A program made the position numbers and the translations under genes. Below, in pieces: positions 45,626-57,153 of a stretch of 64,000 nt of DNA. Origin of the DNA: Sesamum alatum (Eukaryota > Streptophyta > Magnoliopsida > Lamiales > Pedaliaceae); NCBI GenBank assembly GCA_034509735.1, contig JACGWO010000006.1, forward strand, positions 37,131,141-37,195,140, written 5' to 3'. Below the pieces are notes generated by a model. The model ran no database searches, was not told the DNA's origin, and saw nothing but the letters and a program-made list of their open reading frames with translations. Each line of letters opens with the position of its first letter. Position 1 is the stretch's first letter.

Positions 45626-47920
45626 CTAGTTGGTGCAGTTAAAACCGCGGCAAACAGAGAGCCAGATTATGAGGACGAGGAGGAGGATGATTCCGAGCAC
45701 AACTAACTTTATTTTCATGTTTTGGTACCACATCTTTCGTCGGATTTGCTGCCCTTGTTTCTTGAATTCTTGAGCCTGTATAGAGAAGGAAACAGCCATC
45801 GGTAGTAAGCTTGTGTTCATGAAACCTAAGAGTGAGTGCAAATTGCAAAAGTTGGATGAATCAACCTACCGAATTGCGCAGGTCTTCTGCCTTGTCGTTT
45901 AGGTTGGTTAGGATTTCACCTCTTTCCATAGTCTGGAAGATGCATAGAGGGTCAAGCAGTCGAAAACCAAAAGAGAAAAAGAAACTATTACTGAAATATA
46001 AAAAATGAATCGAGAGTCGCACGGGTATAAGCTTGGTAATCAATCTGAAGCTGTCTCATACTAAGTATTTCTTTACTACAATTCATCCATTTTGCCCTTG
46101 CCTTATTTTATTAAGTGTTAGTCGATTTTGGTGGGTTCTAGGGACGAACGAAGGGACCATGATAGCAGGTAAGAGACTAAGGATCCTTCGATAGACGCCT
46201 CAAGATTACACTTAAACCTAAATCACTCGTTCGGACCTGTGGTAATTACCATTCTTACCACATCCATTAAGCTGATTTTCAGTTGGTATTTACCGTTAAT
46301 ATGAGAATCACGAATCAAGGCCATATGCCTCGCGTATCTATAGCTTTACAGTTACACATTTACCAAGCTTACATTGAACTGTGCATGAGTTGAACTGGAT
46401 TACTGGAAAATGGGGAAGTAGAAACTGTAACACGTAACAAAATTTTGTGGGCCAATCAAGAGATCAGTTGGTTTCTGTCGTTTACACAAATATAGAGAGG
46501 AATAGCTCTATAAGTTCAAAAGAACGGGATGGTTGAAAGATCAAGGCAAAATATTAGCAGAAAGCAACCAAAAGCAGCAGCAATGTGCGATGTACGATGT
46601 ACGACCACAGCAATATTGCTCTAGTTCAGTTCAGTTCATTTCACATACCTTGTCTATATTCTCCAGCATAATACTTTTGACTTCTGAAACTTGGGCCTTA
46701 ACTTTCAATAGTTTCTCAATCTCATCAGCATGATCAATAATGTATTGCATGTGTTCTTTCATTAGAGGCCTGCATTTCACAGATTTTTCAAATTTTGTGT
46801 ATCCTCGACAACTCAAATGCACAAAAAAAAGAGTATCAACGAATCGTCTTCCATTTTTAAAAGAACATTACCCGAATTCTTTGTTCAGACTTTTCGCAAC
46901 CGCTGTATCTGCTTTACCACCCCCATATCTTTTCTTGAAGTCAGCTTTTATACGTTCCAAAAGTGCAATTGAGATCTGTTTGCCGACAGATTCTTTGGCA
47001 ACGACGCAGTATGCTGCATGATCAATAAGCATGGTGTCAGGTGGGTAGAAACACAAAGTTGTATACTTACTTCTCTCAGGCACCGGGCCAGAGGCAAGGA
47101 CACAACCAAAGAGATGACGAAAGACAACCGTTTCAACCCATGTTTTCCACCATTTAGTCACCAAATATCCAACTTTTGATGGCTATCTAGAAGTGTTCCT
47201 TTTAGGACCGTGAAGTTTAAAACAATACATAGTTTTTCAACACGAAACAATCAAAAGAAACTGGTCCAAAAACCCTGGTACGTAGATTCTGACAAAGTTT
47301 ACCAAATTAAAAATGTCTTCAAGCCCATTTTTCAAAATCTTGAATTAGTTTGGGTTTGATTTACAGCTATTGTACATCTATAAGTTGATCTTGATTATCA
47401 CAGGAGCTAGCAGAAATATATATTACTCAAACATTGATCAATTCATACATGACAAATCCAAATTACTACAGATCTCAGACCCCAAATCTCCAGCAGCCCA
47501 GAAGAGAAAAATCAATTCCAAGAAAATTTCCAGAACCGAAAATTTCACTAAATTGCTCGAACCATAACTTCTAGCTAAAGGAATCAGTAAAGACTGAAGC
47601 TTTTAAAACTTTCTGCCTCAGATCCAAGAAAACCCATTTCAAATTCAACTTCAACCCACCTAAATTCCAAACCAAATCAATCACAAACGAAAAGAATCAT
47701 CAATAAGTAAAAAAGAACAAGAGAAATTACCATAGCCATCTTCTACTAGGAAGTTAAAAATGTGGTGATCACACTTGTACGTGAACTTGTTGTTGGAAGA
47801 CGGCAACCTCTGCAAACACTGAGCAGCAATCGCCGGAAAGTTGCCGGTGAACTCGGTGTACTCCGCCAACACCACCGTGCCGCGCGCCACGAAGCTGTAT
47901 ATGAACGATTCTTGGCCCAT
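45626..47920 (-). CDS. VAMP724: R-SNARE VAMP724-like (longin-type vesicle-associated membrane protein)
   Basis: Five exons on the minus strand: 47920-47731, 47013-46872, 46769-46649, 45932-45870 and 45775-45626, giving 221 aa; all introns are GT-AG. Residues 1-~110 form the longin domain ([39 protein letters not shown]). Residues ~125-185 are the R-SNARE coiled coil ([18 protein letters not shown]), with the zero-layer Arg in TMERGE. A C-terminal membrane anchor ([20 protein letters not shown]) is followed by a short lumenal tail (CRGFNCTN). The [10 protein letters not shown] start, WYQNMKIKL segment and CTN-type end resemble VAMP724 more than VAMP721/722. The ATG at 47920 is used; the same frame has no upstream ATG. 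VAMP72 proteins mediate fusion of secretory vesicles with the plasma membrane. Confidence 0.94.
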
Positions 47921-50702
47921 GGCTGAGTTCAATCACTCGGATTTTAACCGGAAATTGAGCAACAAAAGCTATCACCGGAGGGATTTGGTGTAGTTTGTTC
48001 TTGAAGTTGTAGCGCGTTTCTTGGTGGGCTGCGCCTGATTTGATTCGAGGATGTAATAAGAAGGCTGGCAGCTGCTCTTCTTTGATTGCTTCTTTTCCTT
48101 CTGATTTTCTGTTATTATTATTATATTCTCTATTTTTTCTTTTTTCTTCTAGAAATAATAATTTAGTCAAAGTTATTTATATTAATTAACTTTAATTTTA
48201 TTTTATTTATTTTATAAATAGATGTGAACGATTAATTAATATAATTACAAAAAACACATTATTAAACTTTTTCCCCGCAACATACATTTAATTTAAAAAT
48301 TGCCAAAGCGGTCAACAATTTGAATTTTCAATTTCGATTATTTTACGACATTTTGTGCTTTATTTAAAATCTTTTTGTATAAGTGGAAAATATTTTTTAT
48401 TTAAATAAAAAACAAGTAATAATAACTTCTAGAATGCAGCAATTTTGATATTTGTAATAGTTTAATGCAAAATGGCGAATTTCTGTTGCTTTTCAACAAA
48501 GGTAGGGAGGGTTATTCTTGGATTAGATTGAGATATGGGGAAAGGATCGAACGCGGTACGGCGTCGTGTTGGTGGAAGTGGTCTTGCAAGATTTTTGTTG
48601 ACCGGAGCCGCAGGTTGTCAAAGACACAGATCCGATCACAACATAAGATTACCAACCTTTGTCTTGAGACGGACATTATAATAACTTTGATTCTTTTGTA
48701 CGATGATGATAGTTTCAAAATGGTCACGTTTACAACAAATATTTATAGATTTAAGGTTAGTTTGGATAAGGTTTTCAATAAGTGATTATAAAACAAAATC
48801 ATTAATATAATAATTAATTTTGAATAATTGATATTCTTAAATTGATTCGGATCGGCAAAAACTCAAAATTTTAATCTTTAGGAAATGGAAAGTGATTGTA
48901 TTTTAAGTTGGGTGAGATTTTTAGCTTTTTAAAGTATTTTCTAAGATGTACGAGGGTTTGTAAAATGGTAGAAAATGTATGATGATTATTTTAGATAAAT
49001 AGCCTATGAGCTCCGAAAATTAGATATTAAGAACTTAATGATTTTTTTTATAAAAAAAAATGAGTTGCGAATTTATTAATGAGTTGGGGGTTCATTGGGG
49101 CAAGCAAGATGCCGCACACCGCACACCTAAGGATGCCCCTAACAAGCACAACCGTAGGGATCAGATCGATTTGTTTGTGGGTGCCCCCGGGAGCCAACGG
49201 ACAAGGGTTAAAGTCGTTTTCATTCGACCTCGATGTCTTCAGTTTCGCAAATAACAAACTATTAGCAAACGCACACAAAACCATAGCCTAGCTCTCAAGT
49301 AGGAATCTCGCATGTCGGGATTATCGACGTTTGTCACCACGTGTTTTTAATAATCTCATTTGAATTAATTACAAATTTGACATTACGAACAACTTACAAG
49401 TTTTATCCAAATACTTCGACAACTTAGTTATAAAGTATCTTGCAAGATATTTGAGGGTTTATGGAATGGTAAAAAGTGTATGGTAATTTTTGTAGTCAAA
49501 CCAGCTTATGACATCCAGAAATTAAATAGTAAGAAGTTATAAGCTCTTTTAAACAAACAAACAAAAAAAGAGTTCCTAAGTTATTTTTAAATTTTTGATA
49601 AGCTCATTCGAATTAATTGCAGGTTCGAACATAACAACTTATAAGTTCTAACATCTTATTTTATAAAAGTAATTTAGCAACTCGTTTTTAAAATAAAATT
49701 TAGCATATTTCAAGTGCTAAAAACATCTTATAAAATGTCTAGTTGATCAGTACAAGAATTCGGTAGCACCACAATGATCTTTGCATATCCAAAGATAATT
49801 GAAACACTAACCTGCAGAATATGAATTATCACTCCAATGCTTAAGTGAGTAAAGTGTTTGAAGTAATAAAAATATCAGTATTTAAGTATAAACGTATGAT
49901 ATAGCAAGCTTAATTGGCAGAGTGCCTCAAAATCGTGTGGGAGATGCTAAAAATATAAAAGAGAGTAATTAAACACATGTGTGGATAGTGGAAAATAGAT
50001 TAAAGACTTGCTGAAAACGTGTGTAACCTTTTTAATCTACCTAAACTCATATTTATATGGGCAGATTTTGAGAGAATTAGGAGTTGTCATAGGAGGTTGA
50101 GATATCCCTGAGTTATTTGAGTGTTTGTTTGTTATGATAAAGACACCTATTTGCCATGTCATATGGGCCCTTGTTGACATGAAGATGATCTATTAAATCA
50201 GTAGGAAAGTAAGCTAATATTAAAATGCAAATTTTACAAGAGCCTCTTGTAATTTGACGTTTTACATTAAAATTGACTTTCTCTGCGATGTAGGGAATTG
50301 TCTCATATACTTTTCTTGAGGGCAGCATTGGGATATGCTATATCCACCATTTTGGGTTTGGTGCAAGTTTTTAAACTTGTTTCCTTTTTATGTTCACATT
50401 TGGAATTTTATAATATAATGTTGAGCGTTTCAGAGCATCTTAACCTCATATTAAATTTGGGTCTTACACATCTTTATAGATTGGTTCAAAGTAAATACAA
50501 AACTCTTTATATATATATATATATTGGTTATTCAAATCAAAGTATGTTCAAGTACGATTTTCTAAGAAATATATTCATATTACAAAGTATTCAATCTATA
50601 TTAGAAGTAAGCCGAACTACCTATAAACTTACTCATGCTTATAAAAAGCACCCCCCCCCCCCCCCACACACAATGCCAATAAGTACATACATACAATAAA
50701 TT
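47921..50702. other. VAMP724 leader/promoter and intergenic DNA
   Basis: The first ~200 bases are probably VAMP724 5' UTR and promoter. The block 49040-49310 is distinctly less AT-rich than its surroundings and contains open frames in several phases but no domain I recognise. The rest is AT-rich; a homopolymer C tract lies at 50651. Confidence 0.45.
50651..50670 (+). repeat. Poly-C (15) followed by (CA)n
   Basis: Fifteen consecutive C followed by ACACACA. Similar to the tract at 37519. Length may be uncertain in the assembly. Confidence 0.85.
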
Positions 50703-51474
50703 TGGGATAATTGTGATTTTAGTCCTCAAACTCTGCCATTTATGCAGTTTTGGTCCTCAAATATTTATAGATTGCATTTTTGGTCCTCAAACTATTATTT
50801 TTTTGGCAGTTTTGGTCTTTCCGTTAACTTAACCGTTAAAGTTAACAGAATTTTCATTTTTAGTGTAAAAAATTGTTACTTTACTCCCATTTTGTACTAG
50901 TTTTTAAATTTTAGTCCAATACACTCATTTTTTTTCATTTTTCTTCAAAATTCAAGAGAAAATAAAAACATAAAAAGATGAATTTAAGCAACAAAATTTC
51001 TATATAGTCTTTCTAAAATATTGTTAATAACCTATTTTGTGTATAATGCCATATGCAAGGATGTTTATTTTTTAATATTTATGTTGTTTTTTGAGTTACA
51101 CATGTTGTAGGTATTACATTATACACAAAATAGGTTATTGACAATATTTTAGTAAAGATTATTTAGAAATTTTGTTGCTTAATTTTTATTTTTATTTTTG
51201 TTTTTTCTTTCTTGAGGTTTGATGAAAAATAGAAAAAAAATAGAAAAAATGAGTGCATTGGGCTAAAATTTGAAAAGTAGTACACAATGGGAGTAAAATG
51301 ACAATTTTTGGCACAAAAAAACCAAATTTCCGTTAACTTTAACGGTTAAGTTAATTGAAAGATCAAAACTGCTAAAAAAATAATAGTTTGAGGATCAAAA
51401 ATGCAACCCAAAAATATTTGAGGACCAAAACTGCATAAGTGACAAAGTTTGAGGACCATTATTGTATTTATCCC
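50703..51474. repeat. Large palindromic MITE, ~772 bp
   Basis: The two arms (about 340-350 bp each) are inverted copies: TTTTAGTCCTCAAACT, TTGCATTTTTGGTCCTCAAA, CCGTTAACTTAACCGTTAAA and CTATTTTGTGTATAATG are each mirrored. Flanks CAATAAATT (50694-50702) and CAATGAATT (51475-51483) match at 8 of 9 positions, a 9-bp duplication. No coding capacity. Transcribed, it would form a very long hairpin. Confidence 0.8.
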
Positions 51475-52224
51475 CAATGAATTCACAACAACTTAAATCC
51501 AAAGCAAGTCCAAAAAAATCTCTTTACCACAATGAATCTCTGCAATCGCGAGCTTAAACATCTTCATTGGCATCCGCATCCACATCAACAAATAAATTTT
51601 TAGTTATTAAATCGTACTTAAACAAAAGAATCAAGGGACAATTGTTATTTTCAAATGGCGTAGTCCTCTCAATTTAAATCTATAAAATTTTATTGGTCCA
51701 TATTTTTTTAGTCTCATAATTATTCTTTACATATTCAAAATTTATGTAAACACTAATCCAATTTTTTTTTTTTGGAGTATTTGTGAAGATTTTATTCTTG
51801 AAACTTTTGAAAATGCAAATGATAGAGAACTTGATATCTATAATAAGGAATTCACATCCAAAAAAAATAAATATAATAAAAAATAATAAAATAAATTATA
51901 ATAAATTCTTATAAATATTGATTACTTTCATAGTCTGAAACCTAATTATTTTATGAATCTTCTCATTTTGGGGGGATAAATAAAAAAAGAAAAGAGAAAA
52001 AGGAGTTTCAGCCCGAAATTCGCCCGCCCAAACATATCCCGTTCACGGAGAAATTGAATTTCAATTTGAACAACAGTAGTAGTACGACACCTACTGTTTG
52101 ATAATTATTCCCACTTTGCTTTCTCTCATACTGTCAAAACCCTTGCTAAAACCAAAGGAAAAGAAAAAAAATCAGATCCAAATCCATTCAAATTTCTTCG
52201 ATTAACGATACGGTTTTTGTACCG

Positions 52225-53965
52225 ATGGAAAATTCCGATCCCACTCCCTCGGTTCCTCCTCCAGCTCCTCTGTCTGAGGTTGGAAGCAGTGATGGATCTT
52301 TAGTTTTCTAGCTTGTGCTTGTAATTTATGATTTTTATTTATGTTTTTGTTTTTGCAGAAAAAGGAGAATTCGACGCCGATTAACCCTAAGTTTGCGGTA
52401 CGTTTGTTAATTTGATTATCCGTTTCTATAGATTTTGAGCATTGGTTGAGTTTGAAGACTATGTACAGATTTGGATTTGCAGGAATTGGCTGAATCGCGG
52501 CAGGAGCTTCTCAGTAGAATTCAGAATCTGAAGCAGGTTGATCTTTTTATACGCTACTTTTGTTTGTTAATGTAAATTTTCTGCTTTCTACTTATTCACA
52601 CTATCGAAGTTGAGTCTGGTATTAATTTTGTTAGATTTAGTTATTCATTCAGTTTGGAAGATGGTACTGAAGAAAATCACTGGGTAGCGTCAGGAAATCG
52701 TTGTTATTTTCTGAAAAAAACAATTTACAGAAATTATTTTTCAGCACATGTATTTTAATGGGAAATTTTTAGGTAGACATGTATTTCCTCTGGCTCAACG
52801 CCTTTCTTTTGTTCAGTTGTATAAAATCTTAAATCTTCTCACCTATTGTTCTAATTTTAATAGGACCTGCAAAACTGGAGGATGAAGCTGGACACTCAAG
52901 TCAAGGTTTACCGTGATGTGAGTATTAGTTTTAATTTTAAAATGTTATAATTTTGATGAGCACAATTATGTCCTTGTGAAGGTGTTGATAAACTATCCCT
53001 TCTGTGTTGTTCTACTGTATGCGTGGTCGATCTTCTTCATCAGTTAATTGTGTCACTTGAAACATAATTTGGTGGGATAAACAGTTACTAGCAGCTAAGT
53101 GCTATGTGGACTAGTGATAATATTCATGTTGCTACTGAATATTGAGCTTCTATAATCTCCTCTAATCTGGCAAAATACAAAAAGTATGTGTCTTGGGGTG
53201 GCATCTCATCAACTAAGAAGCATTTTTGGGGGCATCAATGTGACTCTCAAAAGTAAGGGCATGAACATGGTGATGGCCAATCAATTTTATTTATGGAGGT
53301 GTTGTATGAGTTGTTGGGGATTATCAAGGGTGCGGAATACCAGCATCCAAGTGTATTTTTAAGTGTTCTTAAGGTGTTAGGATGTGGAACTCGAGTCATG
53401 TTTTTGTGATTCTTGGATGTATCCGGCCCAGGCTTCTAACTATATGTTTGAACCCAGCAGTTAATTGTCTTTGTTTCTAAAGTGCATCGAATCTCATCTA
53501 TTAGTCCTGCCATGTCATTCAATTTTTATTTTCTTTTCTATGTAGGAGCTCTCAGAGCTAAAGAAATCACTAAATACTGAAGTGGATCAACTCCGAACAG
53601 TGAGTGGTTTTGTTATACTTTATTCTAGTAGTTTAAACTGTGATGATATGCCACAATCATGGTGCTTATTTGGTTGATAAATGAAGGAATTTCAAGAACT
53701 GAGGACTACTCTCCAACAGCAGCAGGAAGATGTCACAGCCAGCCTAAGAAATTTAGGGGTGAGTGCCTGTTGCAAATATGTAGCTTCTTGGGTTGAGCTA
53801 TTTAACGTATTTATTGAAGTTCTCAGTTTCATTCTTTGGAAACTGTTGTAGCTGCAGGATGAATTGGGAGAAACAAAAGGGGCGGAAGGTGTGGACAACA
53901 AGGAGGAGGAGGTAGCTCGAGATTTACCAAAAGATGATAATAATGGTAAAGACACCAATGAATAG
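52225..53965 (+). CDS. Small coiled-coil protein of unknown function, 18-residue helical modules
   Basis: Seven exons, 52225-52278, 52359-52397, 52483-52536, 52864-52917, 53546-53599, 53687-53758 and 53852-53965, all GT-AG and all phase 0, give 146 aa. Exons 1, 3, 4 and 5 are each exactly 54 nt. Residues 1-31 are Pro/Ser-rich (NSDPTPSVPPPAPLSE). Residues 32-109 are one long predicted helix: modules ELAESRQELLSRIQNLKQ, DLQNWRMKLDTQVKVYRD, ELSELKKSLNTEVDQLRT and EFQELRTTLQQQQEDV. Each module has an acidic residue at 1, Leu or Phe at 2 and Leu at 9, so exon and protein repeat coincide. Residues 110-146 form an acidic Lys/Glu/Asn-rich tail. No enzyme motif, signal peptide or membrane segment is seen. 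I recall similar short coiled-coil proteins in other plants but cannot name one; function is unknown. Confidence 0.85.
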
Positions 53966-55399
53966 GCTGGCTAAAAACTATTCTCTTTTGGCTACCTTAT
54001 TGTGCCTGGAAGAGTTGCCACTTTGGCTGGGCTGTAGACCAAACCTCTTACCTCTATTTTCGTTATGTGACATTTGCCCAGCATCACTTCACTAATAGTG
54101 ATGCCGATTGTTAATTTCCATTTAATTATTTGACTCTCAACGTATTTCCTTAACAGTTTCCAATTTCCATTTCATATCACTTGAGAAACATGCGCTCAAA
54201 GGCTCAAACTAAGCTGGAAATGGAGAAATATTATAAATCAAGCTTAATACCTAATTCCAGGTAATGGGCTTCAACATAGATCTGATCATATTAATTGGGC
54301 TATTCTCTATGGGCCACAGTTTGTAATTCTTCCAACAGAGTTTCTCTAATTTTCTTCTTCAAGTCCATTTTCTGAGGGCATTTCTTTCTAATTAAAATTT
54401 CCCTGTTGTCAAGGCCTGGAGGATGGGATAGCCTTCTGTTTGGCAATAATTATCCTCAAATTTGGCACTCAAAATTCAATGTACATAGTGTCATAGTGGA
54501 CTGTAAAGAAACCAAATCATTTATTAGCTGTAGACGCCCTTCACACATTACGAAGGCAATAATAAATATTGGACGGGACAATGATAGGAAAGTCTGTCTC
54601 TCATGAATTTAAGGAAGCTGCGTTGAATGGGGGAGCTCTGTCCTGTACTAGTAGTGTCTTGTCCTTCCCTGCCAAAAGTTGTAGTAGTAGTAGTAGTCAT
54701 TTACATTAATGATTCTGGTTCGTGTTTGCTTTCAAAAAGCTATCATTATTTCCCAATGTTTGAATCAGTGACATGTTAATTGGAAAATTGGGTAAGGTAT
54801 ACAAGCGCATATTTGAGGCTATAGTACAATATGAACGGCTCGAAAATTCTAATTCAAATTGAATTTAATCAGATTTATTTTTCGCGTGTAATTGGTGTAT
54901 AGTTTAAGAAAGATGATTAATCATATAATAAATATAATAAAAGGCCCAGATTTAAATCCGACCCCTATAAATTTATTTAGGATAACATGTAATGGATTTT
55001 ACTCTACAAAAAAGATTACTAATAATAATTCTTTGGTAAATTAAAGTTCCTTTCTATATAGAATTCTTTTCATATAAGAGGAGAATAAAATGTTGCCGTA
55101 ATTAAACTAAATTTAATTTGACATACTTGACTAGATTGGGCCATGAAAAATTGGGTTTTGGTCCATTTAGATGTATTAGACAAGACTTGGGCAGGTAAGT
55201 CCAGCAAAAGTCTAATATCGAATTTTCTTAATTATACCAATTCACAATAGCTTCTTGGTTGGTAGGTATTAATAAATGTTGTTCGAAATTATACCAATTC
55301 ACAGTACCTCTCTTCATTTGTTCCTTTCATTAATTGCATCCATTAGAAATAGTTAGAGCTAAAAGAAATAAAAAAAATTATTTGTTATAATTATAAATA
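53966..55399. other. Intergenic
   Basis: 3' UTR of the coiled-coil gene followed by AT-rich DNA. A short (AGT)n tract lies at ~54680-54697. No gene recognised. Confidence 0.5.
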
Positions 55400-55820
55400 G
55401 GGTAATAACAATGACATTCCTTAAGGTTTGACATAATTACAAATATCTCTCATTTCAAAAATTACAAATATCTCCCTAAAGTTTAGAATTTTTAACCAAT
55501 ATGTTGAAATGGTCAATTTTTCCCTTGATTTTTTAATTTTTTTTTTAGAAAAATCAGTCGAGCACAATTACATTATTGCTCCATGTGTAAAAAATCCTAA
55601 GAAACCTTTCATTGCACATTTTTGTCCAAAAAAATTTATAAAATTTTAAAAAATAATTCAACTTGCATAAGGGTATTTTAGTCAATTTATCCATAAAAAT
55701 GGATGAAAATAAATTATTTGTTAGACGATTATAAAACCCAGGAGAGTATTTTTAATTTTTAAAACAATGAGAGGATATCCATAATTATATCAAATTTTAA
55801 AAAAAAATTCTCGTTCACCC
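55400..55820. repeat. Palindromic MITE, ~421 bp
   Basis: Ends GGGTAATAACAATGACATTC and the inverse ending TTCTCGTTCACCC. The inner TTTGACATAATTACAAATAT is mirrored by the right arm. Flanks TTATAAATA (55391-55399) and TTAAAAATA (55821-55829) match at 8 of 9. It ends about 240 bases before the HIPP start codon and so lies in or beside that promoter. Confidence 0.72.
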
Positions 55821-56000
55821 TTAAAAATAATTTGAGGGTAAGAAAGCACTTGCCAATAGCAGGAGGGGCATCTAATGTCATTTTCAAATTGGAGTAGAGG
55901 TTGCAAAATGCAAATTGCAACCAATGAGATCAGATACTTGTCTTGATTTCATCTTTGTTGAGAGCAGAGCACTCACTAGGAAGGAAGGAGCAAAGAGCAA

Positions 56001-56022
56001 CTATCTATCTATCTATCTATCT
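56001..56022 (+). repeat. (CTAT)5 microsatellite in the HIPP leader
   Basis: About five and a half CTAT units roughly 40 bases upstream of the HIPP ATG, so probably in the 5' UTR. Confidence 0.85.
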
Positions 56023-56061
56023 CTACCACTAACATACTCAAAACTCCTCTGTATTCCTCTC

Positions 56062-57153
56062 ATGGCATCAGGACAAGCAGAAGAAGCTTCTCAACCTCCC
56101 CTTCAATACCAGGTATTTGGATCTTTTCATGTTTTACACAGCTGCTTTAGTCAACCTGTTTAAGTGGATTATGTTTGGTTTTCAGACATGGGTTCTCAAA
56201 GTTTCCATCCATTGTCAAGGCTGCAAAAGGAAAGTCAAGAAAGTTCTGCAAACCATTGAAGGTACGGAAACCCCCCCACCTTCAGGCCTGCATGTTTGAT
56301 TAACCTTGTTAAAAAAAATGCAAAAAAAACCATAAAAATGTAATCTTTGTTTTTAACCTTGTCTTTTTTAGGTGTTTACACGACAAACATAGATTCCCAG
56401 CAGCAGAAAGTTACTGTTACTGGCAACATTGATGCACAAACCCTGATCAAGAAACTGGTGAAAACTGGAAAGCATGCAGAATTATGGCCGGAAAAGCCTC
56501 CCAAGGAAAAGAAGCCCGGAAAAGGAAACTGCAATGAGAAAGAAAACGACACTGAAAACAGTGAAGAGGAAGACGAGGAGAATCCTTCATCCGATCAGGG
56601 CAATAATAATGGTGGGCCAACTCATGTTAAGTTCGTAGACCCTGTTTCTGTTGACAACAAACCGCCGGAAAGTCTCGCCGTCGGAGAGAAACCTCCGGCG
56701 GCGGAGATTAATGGCAGCGCCAACGGTGGTGGTGGAGGAGGACAGGCACAGGCACAGGCACAGGGACAGGGTGGTGGTGGTAAAAAGAAGAAAAAAAAGA
56801 AGCGAAAAGGGAAAAACAGCAATGGAGGTCCAGCAGCTAATGGTGCACCAGCAAGCACGGGAGTGGAGATTCCAAAGGTGGGTTTCACCCAAATTGTCGA
56901 TCAGATCAATCCGAGCCCCACATCAGAGAATGTGTACCATTATCCTCCAAGTTATGCGCCACAACAAGCATATGTGGTGAGCTACAATGCGGCGCACCCC
57001 AGCGGAAACGGTGCTCCAAGTTATTACATGCCTCCATCACCATGCAGCTACGCGTCCTATGCACAACCAGAAATGTATCAGGCGCAAGCTGCACCGTTGG
57101 ATTCGTTCGAGATCTTGAGCGATGAGAACCCTAATGCATGCTACATCATGTGA
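56062..57153 (+). CDS. HIPP: Heavy-metal-associated isoprenylated plant protein (HIPP)
   Basis: Three exons, 56062-56112, 56186-56261 and 56372-57153, encode 302 aa. Residues 18-~80 form an HMA domain: TWVLKVSIHCQGCKRKVKKV with the metal-binding CxxC at C27/C30, then VYTTNIDSQQQKVTVTGNID and LIKKLVKTGKHAELWP. The middle is Lys/Glu-rich, then Asn/Gly-rich with an AQAQAQGQGGGGKKKKKK run. The Pro/Tyr-rich end (YPPSYAPQQAY, YYMPPSPCSYASY) closes with CYIM, a CaaX box for farnesylation at C299. HIPPs are plant-specific metallochaperone-like proteins held at membranes or nucleus by the lipid; roles include Cd/Cu/Zn handling and stress signalling. Exon phases match those usual for this family. The metal specificity and subclade cannot be given. 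Confidence 0.93.

Noticed and set aside
47921..47932. Possible N-terminal extension of VAMP724 (four extra residues)
   Set aside because: The extension begins at TTG, not ATG; the ATG at 47920 gives the standard MGQES longin start.
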